Positions 56,212 to 64,000 of a stretch of DNA of 64,000 bases are shown here, in pieces. The position numbers were made by a program, and so were the translations under genes. Within the stretch, counting starts at the first letter, position 1; each line of letters starts with the position of its first letter. The notes under the pieces were generated by a model. The model ran no database searches. It was not told the origin of the DNA and was given only the letters and a program-made list of their open reading frames with translations. The stretch covers positions 600,149,038 through 600,213,037 of the forward strand of contig OZ010786.1 in the NCBI GenBank assembly GCA_963932465.1. Direction: 5' to 3'. Origin of the DNA: Maratus speciosus (lineage: Eukaryota; Arthropoda; Arachnida; Araneae; Salticidae).

Positions 56212-58814
56212 ATTACCAAGTAATCCAGACGTAATTATGTATGTATTTTTAGATTTTATTTTCTTGTCTTTTCATATATATTGTATTTACTCTCATATTT
56301 TGCACATTTTTTTTTACCATTTCTTTAATATCAAAAGTAGAGAGTGCAAAAAGTATGCAGGCTATTTTTTAAAAAGAATTTATTGATATTAAATTACATT
56401 CAAGAAAAACCTGTAGTAATTAAAGAAATGCCTCTCTTTAAGATAGTTGCATAAGTTAAAAAAATAAATTACATAAGCAGCAGTTATTAAAATGACATTT
56501 TAAAACAAGGTAAACATAATCTTTTTTAGGTTTGAGAAGGATATTAATAACAGTACAATAAACATAACAGTAATAATAAAAACTAAGTTAGCAAAAAAGC
56601 ATTAATAGAATTTAAAAACCCTATTGCTATATTTTTTCGTAATGTGTAGCATTCTAAATTTAAAGTCTGGTAAAACTTGTTTTTTATGTCACAGCACAAA
56701 CAACGTGATCAAATATCCGAGATTAATTAATTTTCAACAAGTTCTAATATATCACTATCACATGTCTGTTGATTCAGCATTATTAGTCATAAAATTACCT
56801 GTATTCTTAGAGCAAGTGAAAATAGAAAATCTCAGAACGCAAGCCAAAACAGAATATGCTCCTTTGAATACACAGAACTTAACTCAAAATTGACTTTAAA
56901 TCTGATTATGAAATCATAATTGCTAGGATATGTGCAGTTAGAGTAATTTCATATCCTGTTTCATTATTTCAAACTTTCTCATGATGCTTCATTTGAAAAT
57001 CGTACTTTGTTTTTTAAGTATTTTTTTCCCTAAATTTTCTTTAAAAAGTAAATGGTGTAAAAATTATGTGATTTAAATTTTTTTTTCCCCAATATTTTCT
57101 TACAAAAGTAAATTACACAGGGGTGGATATTATGAGAGTAAATATGGTGTGTCTGCATATATTATACATACATATATATACTCTTTGTTATGTCATAAAA
57201 ACATAACATAACCTTTCTCCTTATAAAAAACAATTTAAATATTTAATTTAATAATAATTACACCCCCTAAAATTTTAATATTTCAAAATATGGAGATGGC
57301 TACGACTTTATCTTTCTAACGATCTTTATTTACTTTCAAAATTCAAAGTCTCGTTTTCGTTTTGCCATTCTTTAAAAATATATTTTTTAACCTTTATATT
57401 TTTCCAAAATTTTTCAGCCATCAAAAATTAAGAAATATCTAAATTATTTTACATTATAAATTAGCAATGTGCTTCAAAAATTCAAAAAGATTTATTTTCA
57501 ATATCAAGATCGTTGGGAAATAAAAATGATCTATCAAAATTAAAATAATCGTCTGAATTTATTTATAAAATAAATATACATTTTAAATTAATTTTTCCCA
57601 TTTATAATAAATTTTGCCACTTTGATTTTAATTCAAATACAATTTATTTTGATTCATTTTTCAAATAACATTCCTTCTGACTTCGTTTGAGAACGTTGTC
57701 AAAACAGCCAATCACAACGCTTCCCGCTAAAGTTTGTTTTCCTAACCCACGCTAGTTTTCTCTCTCTGATGCTTTAGCCTTGAAAGAAGAAGGATGTAGG
57801 AGTGGCCGGCTGGTGATGCAGTGATAAAAAAAATCGGCACATCGGTTGGTTGGCTCTCTTATAAATATGGCATTAAGTATTCTCATTAAGTGGAAAGTTA
57901 ATAACACGATGAAGGGCAGCATAAAAAATCCAACAAATTTAAGCTAGTGTCAAGTCCAGGAAGATGCAAAGATAACGGCTTCCTTTCAATGTGATCACCG
58001 TTAGTTTGGAGCTTCATGGTAATTGAAGTCCTTTTGAAATGCCCAATCTCAAACAAAGAGTATGCTGTAAGATGTCATCTCAATCATGCGATGATAAAAA
58101 ATTGTAACTCATCTTAGGAAAAGTTTTTCTTTTGATTTTAATCAGGGTTATTCGGTTTAAACCACGCTCGTTTAAACCAAATGGTTTTTTTTAAAAAACC
58201 ATGCTGGTTTTTTTTCATATGGTTTTTTTTTCTCTTTTTCCCTAATGTTTTCCTTTATTTTACACATTATTGAAAAAACTCATTTTTGTAATTTGAGTGT
58301 TTCAAATTATTGGATATAATTAATTTCTACTTTTAACAATCTTATCCGAGCAGTCACCGGTTATATTTGTATGCATGTAGAATGCAAATTATATATGTTG
58401 ATGAACATATCGGAAGCTCTAAAGATAAAATTTAAAGCATGTAAATGCAACAAAGATAAAATAGATTAAAAAAATATGTTGAATAAAATATTTTCCTTTG
58501 AGAAAACGCAGATTATTTACCATTAACATAAAATGACCTTTAAGATTTCAGTCAAGCTGCAAAAGAAAATTTTCTTGATTGGGGAGATTATTTTTTAAGG
58601 TTGTTCTCAAATGCTCTACTCAACAAGTGCAAAATCCTTTGACACATTTACAAATTCATTTTTTAACGGAAAGATATAAAATTAGAAGGCCTGACTGTAA
58701 GCGATTTGGAATCAAACTGTGTTTTCCATTTGTGATAAATAAATTACCTATTGAGTTATAAGCAATTTTGATCATATGACAAAGATGTTTTTAACCTTCC
58801 TTGAGTAGTTATTT
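56212..58814. other. UGGT intron 4 or beyond; a GC-richer patch at 57664-57850
   Basis: Mostly AT-rich without genes. At 57664-57850 the base composition rises. It includes CCAATCACAACG (about 57710, a CCAAT box) and GTGGCCGGCTGGTGATGCAG, possibly a promoter fragment or a piece of a repeat. At 58145-58225 inverted AAACCA/TGGTTT words follow CAGGGTTATTCGG, like one end of a hAT element; no partner end was found. The frames at 56624-56893 and 58579-58761 have no recognisable domain. Confidence 0.4.
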
Positions 58815-59010
58815 TTCTTTCGCATGGAAATTCGGTTCAAAACGCCAACTTTGATACTATTTTCTGAAAGATCCAAAAAACAGAAACACAGTTCCATTAC
58901 ATAGTTTCTGAACAACAGCATCTGCTAGTTTCATGCATTTCCGAACAAAAATAAATTAAAACTTATGTCATAAAGTTGCCCTTTCGGACTTGAGAACAGC
59001 CTTAAGAATA
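58815..59010. repeat. Diverged fragment of the 850-bp repeat
   Basis: Blocks GGAAATTCGGTTCAAAACGC, CACTTTGA/CAACTTTGATA, ACATAGTTTCTGAA(C/T)AA and CATTTC(C)GA(A/G)..AAAAAT follow the order of the unit start at 51392 and 52462, with about one difference in five. An old solo copy. Confidence 0.6.
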
Positions 59011-59904
59011 AAAAAGAAACTCGATATGAAGTCAAATAAGAGGACATTGAAAAATTGGGTTCTAGCAAAGCATCTGTTTACTTTTAACTAAAATATGCAA
59101 TAAGATATATTTAAATCGTCTATTGCATAATCGAATCCACTTGCTGGACAGATAATTACACCTTTTTATTTTTTATTAAATATATTCAAAATTGTTAATT
59201 GGTCCAAATCATCCAAGCAACCTCATAGCAAATTGGTATATAGTTTTATATACCTTAGATAAATTTAAATAATATAAGTGATCGTACTTACCTAAATTCT
59301 AGTAGAAGAGCAACGCGAAGCATTAATAAGATTAAATTATAATTCGCGTCAAAAAGTAATTATTAAATTTGAATAATTACGAATAAAATTAAGAGTTTGC
59401 GTTGTGAATTATTTAGACGAACTCTTCCACTTATGAATTAAACTAAAATTTAAGCTGTAAAAAAAAGAATTGACACACTTTAAATATTATTAATTAAATA
59501 ATTACAGAAACTTTTTAAAACTTGATTAAATGATTTATTTACATTGAACAAATCTATTTACAGAAAAACATAATATTAATTCAAAAAATAGAAAGCAACA
59601 CTTTTGTTTGCTTCTCATTATTTTAAGTATGTTAAATCCTTTTAAAAAAAAAGACAATAATTTCACATACTCTAATTATTCTAATTGTTTCTTTTTGCTA
59701 AAGAAATTCTCTCTTTCATTTTTAAAATTACCTTAATCTAATTTAATTATTGGTTTGGTCGGATCTCAGATAACTCTCTACCATAAAATATCAGAAAAAT
59801 ATTTTTTTAGATTTTTCATATGAACTTATGTGGTAAAAGAAAATGTGTAAAATAGTACCTTCTTTTAATATACGGGATGGTGGCCTTTATTTGTCAAATT
59901 CCGA
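59011..59904. other. AT-rich, no gene seen
   Basis: No open frame, RNA gene or repeat boundary that I can support. Confidence 0.5.
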
Positions 59905-60115
59905 GTTGTTGCGTTGCTTAGGATCATGGCAATGTGTCATCAGGAACGCATCCTCAATTTGGCTTGTTTAGGATCACTCCGATATGTAGATCAGGAAGAC
60001 ATCCTCAATTTGGCTTGTGTAGGCTCACTCCGATAGGTACCTCAGGAAGACATCCTGAATTAGGCTTGATTAGGCTGGATTAGGCTCGCTCCGCTAGGTC
60101 CATCTCGCCTGGGCT
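59905..60115. repeat. Tandem repeat, 51-bp unit, about 4 copies
   Basis: ATCCTCAATTTGGCTTGTTT begins at 59950, 60001 and (as ATCCTGAATTAGGCTTGATT) 60052, exactly 51 bases apart. Each is followed by AGG(A/C)TCACTCCGATA and TCAGGAAGAC. A more diverged first unit starts near 59905. It is GC-richer than its surroundings. Function unknown. Confidence 0.8.
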
Positions 60116-61366
60116 TTACTAGGGCTTGCGGGACTCATTGCACGGGCTTTCAGGAGAGCTCTTGCATCCTCTACATCTTTTTTCAGACTCTCTTTTTTTA
60201 AAACTTATTCTTCTTGCACACCAGCTCCTGCAGTGGGAGGAACTATTTTTGTCTAGTCCACTGTTATTGGATGTGAGAAGATTTTTTATTATACTTCGAT
60301 AGGCCTATTAGCTAGCAGTCTGCAAATGGCCCCTAACATATACTTTAATATTATTATCTGCCTTAAAGTTTGGGTGGTCTGAAAAGTCATAAATTTATCC
60401 CAACACTTTTATTGAGGCCATAAATTGATTCCAACGTTTTTATGATTTTACGACTTCTAATTATACACCACGTTCCATTGGCTTGTCATAAGACGACACC
60501 ATGGCGTCTGCATATTGTTGTTGTCTGAGATCCGAACTCCATTCAATATTATACATTCATTTTACAATACAACAATTTTTAAAAATATATATTTACTATT
60601 TAAAATCAACTTAATAATTTTTGTATGAACTTACACTCTTATTTTACTTAAATATATAAACATTATAATTTTACACTCATAATTATATTTTATAAAAAAT
60701 ATTTATACAAACAGAAATAACAGATTACGCAATTTTACTTTGATTTAACCAACATGGTGCGGGAACATATCATAGTTATATGTTGCCCAGCATCTCTCCC
60801 GGTCTCGGAAGAAAAAAAAAATAAAAACTGATTGCTGGTTTTATTTTTTTTATAAAGCTTGTAGGAATGTACGTGTCCATATGACTGTGTATCTACACAG
60901 TTTTTGATCGAAGACTGTAAAGTTCAATTATGAATGGTTCTGGTATATTTTATAAGAAGTTCTTCTATTGTTTCATAACAGAAAGTTCAACACATGATAG
61001 CATAGTTGTCTGTTGACATTCACCTTTATAGAAGACCTCTGTACTGACAATCAGACGTCTTTCTCGAAGCCTTTTTTCTTTACCACACACATGTTTACTA
61101 ATTTTGTAACTTTACAGTTTAAGTGCCCAAAATACATTCAAAGCTATAATTTTGTCTGAAATTAATATGCCGAAATAAACCTCATTATAAGAAAAATAAT
61201 GGCATACGCATTTGACATATTATTTCATCACATACAACCTTATGACACAGTGTTTTATCTAAAACACATTTTATACTGAATAAAAGTAAATACAATGCTT
61301 GTAATATGACATGTTATATTTTCACATAATTAATCTGATGTATTCAAATTATAATCAGAAAAAATA
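60116..61366. other. AT-rich, no gene seen
   Basis: The word (A)AAATT(T/G)AT(C/T)CCAAC is repeated at about 60390 and 60424. Nothing else could be defined. Confidence 0.4.
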
Positions 61367-61509
61367 TTGTATACAAACTTGTTACATTATTTTATTCATT
61401 TGTTACTTCAAACATGTATGATCTGTCAAAATGTACAAGCTAATTCATCTCCTTTAATATATCATTACGCAATGCTTTCCAACTTTACCCGATACGAGAG
61501 AAAAAAAAA

Positions 61510-61885
61510 GAAGAAGCAGGAGAGAATAAAACCAGTTTTTTTGACCGTCGCCGATCCTCCCGAAAAGTGGGGGGTGGTCAAGCTACTAATCGCTTTCTGT
61601 GAGGTGATTTGTGCTGTGACAAAATTTTACGACTTCAAAAAGTAAGTATTTAAAACCATTTCATGCTTGTAATTACCGTATTAATTAGTATAATTTCTTG
61701 ATATACTTTCTTCTTAACTCACTGTGCATGCCTGTATGTAATTTTAAACATAATCTATGCATAAACAGTGTATGTATTTGTATCGTATCTAATGTAAACC
61801 TTCTGCCTTTTTTTTTTTATTTTGCAGGGGAAAAATGGCGATTCTAGCATGTGCATTCTCCTGCCTCATACTGTAACTGAAGCGA
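61510..61885 (+). other. Unproven splice-site pair
   Basis: An open stretch ending TTCAAAAA is followed by the consensus donor GTAAGT at 61642. A strong acceptor (T-rich tract, TTTTGCAG) ends at 61827. Joined, the frame would read on for about 15 codons to a stop at about 61875. The encoded peptide (CCGAAAAGTGGGGGGTGG region, product with WGVVKLLIAFCEVICAVTKF) matches nothing I know. It does not resemble UGGT. It may be a non-coding transcript or chance. Confidence 0.2.
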
Positions 61886-64000
61886 GGGTGGCTTTTTATG
61901 CATCCAGGTTTAAATCTAACCCAAATTGCCTTTCAGGATTAAAAAAAAAAAAATGCATATAATTTTCTTTAACTGATTACATTGTATATTTTTAGACCTT
62001 TCTAACAAACACAAATTTTGATTCATGATATTGTTTACTATTAAAATGTAAACAACACGGAAAAATGACTTCTACGGCCTCTCAAAAATGCAAAATATGC
62101 ATTACGCTGACCTTAAAAATGCACCTTCATTTAATACTATTAAATAGTGTTGTCAGAAAATGCCATTGACGAAGAAGAGAACAATTTTTTTGTCTTAAAT
62201 TATTATTTATTTAGCCAACAATTCTATCTTAAAAGATTGTTAAATTTTCATATTTATTTATTTTTTTACTGAATGAAATAAAAATTTATTTATTCAAAAT
62301 TTTATTTATCATTAACATTCCGTATGTGAATTCTACTGTCTAAAATTTAATGATATGTTTTAAAAATAAAAGATACTAGATTATTATTATTAATCCAACA
62401 TTAATAATTATTATTTAATTATAAAAAAAAATGTACTTAATACACTTGTATAATTTAAAAAAACAAACAAAAGTAAATGATAATTACTACGTAAAATCGT
62501 ATGCAGCCCTCTATGAGTACCCGGCCGGACCAAAGAACTTCTGCCAGCAGAAAAAATCTTTGTATACTCACAAACAACCACATCCGATTTTTTTTTATAG
62601 ATCAAGTTTTTAAAATAATTACTGTACGTACTATAAAAAAAATTAAGTAAATAAATTTATTAAGCCATACTACATATTTTAATAAAATTAAGGCCAATAT
62701 ATATAAATATATTTATTTATTTATTTTGTTTTCTTATGTTAAATTGGCCAAATTATATAAAAAAAAAATTTATGAACTCACACACTCAAATTTATCAATA
62801 CTATGTATATTTATATGTGTTAAATTTAGAATTGCATTTAATTCTAAGGGAAAGAAAAGAAAAAAAAAATGCTTAAATTCTAAACTAACATAAATTTATA
62901 AAATATTTTATTTAAAAAAAAAAAATCTAATTTCTAGCTGATTTCAGCAAGATGTCATTTAATATTTATATTAAATAATTTTGCTAATACATTTTATTAA
63001 TTGTTAAATTCGCATATTTTATATATATACAATACAAATATAATAGTCTTACATAAAATTTTACACTACAACAATGTTATTAATTAATTTAACTTGAATT
63101 TAAGCCTACTTTAATTCTAATTGAATACCGTTAATAAAAGTAAATTAGCTTATCAAGTTAAATATAATATAAACTATGTTTGTCTAATGTTAATTTTGAT
63201 GAAAATTCCATAAATTTTAACTGTAAATGCTAATTGCTATACCTTTTGTTATTTATTTTGAAAACAACACGATCTTATATTTTTATTTATTATTTTTTCT
63301 TATTAAATCTAGGAAGTAAACACTGAGCTAGACACTCCATAAATGTGTAAAACCTAAAAATCAAAAATTTTCCTAAAGAAAACTCAAAATGCTGCTTTTT
63401 ACAATATAATATTACTAATTTTATTGTTTGAGCATAACATCTAGTAATTATACCATACTTAATTTTTTCTTCGATTCCTTTTTCAGCCAAGAATCCTGAA
63501 ATTTATGCCTAGGTGGACCATATATTGATGTATCTGTGAATTGATAAATTTTCTACAAATATTTTGTTGGTGTTGGTGCATACCCAGCCGTAGGCCAAAA
63601 TTGTACCCTATACAGAAAGCCTTTGGTGAGAAAATTTTAATTTTACTTCCAATTATTTATTTGTGTATTTTTACTATTATTTTTGTGTGCAATCATGTTG
63701 AAATAACTTGCCTTGTCCATTGTTATACATATATATGTTTTTTTAAAAACCAATGTGCTACACCAAAATCCTTTTTTTTAAATTTTTTTATAACACTTTT
63801 GTTCATAAAACTTATCCCTGCTGTCTAAATTCTAGACTTTAGCATATAAGTTGTACTTGAACTACCGGAATAAATCTTAGCACTTTTTGTATATTTTATT
63901 ATATTTAGGCTTATAGCTGACCGCTATCCTAATATAGAGTGCACTAATAATTTATTCCTTGTCAACCATATATTTATATAAAAAAAAAATATATATATAT
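61886..64000. other. AT-rich, no gene seen
   Basis: AT-rich to the window edge. A short GC-richer patch at 62505-62555 (ACCCGGCCGGACC) and a TTTTTCAGCC acceptor-like site at about 63487 stand out but do not lead to a recognisable product. The expected next UGGT exon is not seen here. Confidence 0.4.

Noticed and set aside
56624..56893. 89-residue frame as the next UGGT exon
   Set aside because: No resemblance to the expected UGGT block after exon 4, and no matching phase-2 acceptor.

Overview
This is a window of AT-rich eukaryotic (animal) nuclear DNA. It has spliced exons with GT/AG borders, long introns and a dense, layered population of transposable elements. The element mix (hAT, Tc1/mariner/pogo, piggyBac-like, Academ-like, Copia and Penelope-like) and the very long AT-rich introns suggest an arthropod. 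An arachnid is plausible but I cannot prove it. Nothing looks bacterial or organellar.

The only host gene I can support is the 5' part of a UDP-glucose:glycoprotein glucosyltransferase gene (UGGT) on the + strand. Its first four coding exons lie at 16198-16340, 27368-27453, 28459-28589 and 49192-49298. Their splice phases fit together and encode about 155 residues: a signal peptide and the start of the luminal thioredoxin-like region. The next exon starts in phase 2 and I could not find it before 64000. A GC-richer, CpG-containing island at 2650-3180 with an NRF1-type palindrome and a TGACGTCA site is the best candidate promoter.

Layout. 1-16 kb: upstream or 5' intron sequence with nested DNA-transposon remnants, a perfect 134-bp inverted repeat and a tRNA-like SINE head. 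16-30 kb: exons 1-3 with a piggyBac-like MITE, a minisatellite of about 31 bp, a broken hAT element, a second hAT, several TA-flanked MITEs and a dead mariner. 30.8-45.2 kb: an Academ-like DNA transposon (XPG/FEN-like nuclease plus a Cys-rich C-terminus) with terminal inverted repeats and a 3-bp duplication. It has been split by a reverse-strand Copia remnant and then by a complete, very young Copia element (36321-43017) with two 1017-bp LTRs, a GTGGG duplication, PBS, PPT and one unbroken polyprotein. 46-49 kb: two MITEs, one carrying another array of the 31-bp minisatellite, then exon 4. 50-56 kb: two pairs of oppositely oriented Penelope-like 3' ends with YIG endonuclease remnants and hammerhead-like motifs, one pair bracketing a long tandem repeat. 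56-64 kb: mostly featureless AT-rich DNA with a 51-bp tandem repeat and one unproven splice-site pair.

The most interesting objects are the layered Academ/Copia locus, the 31-bp minisatellite shared between unrelated elements, the hammerhead-like motifs recurring in three unrelated repeats, and the promoter island that appears to lie inside a transposon-like unit.
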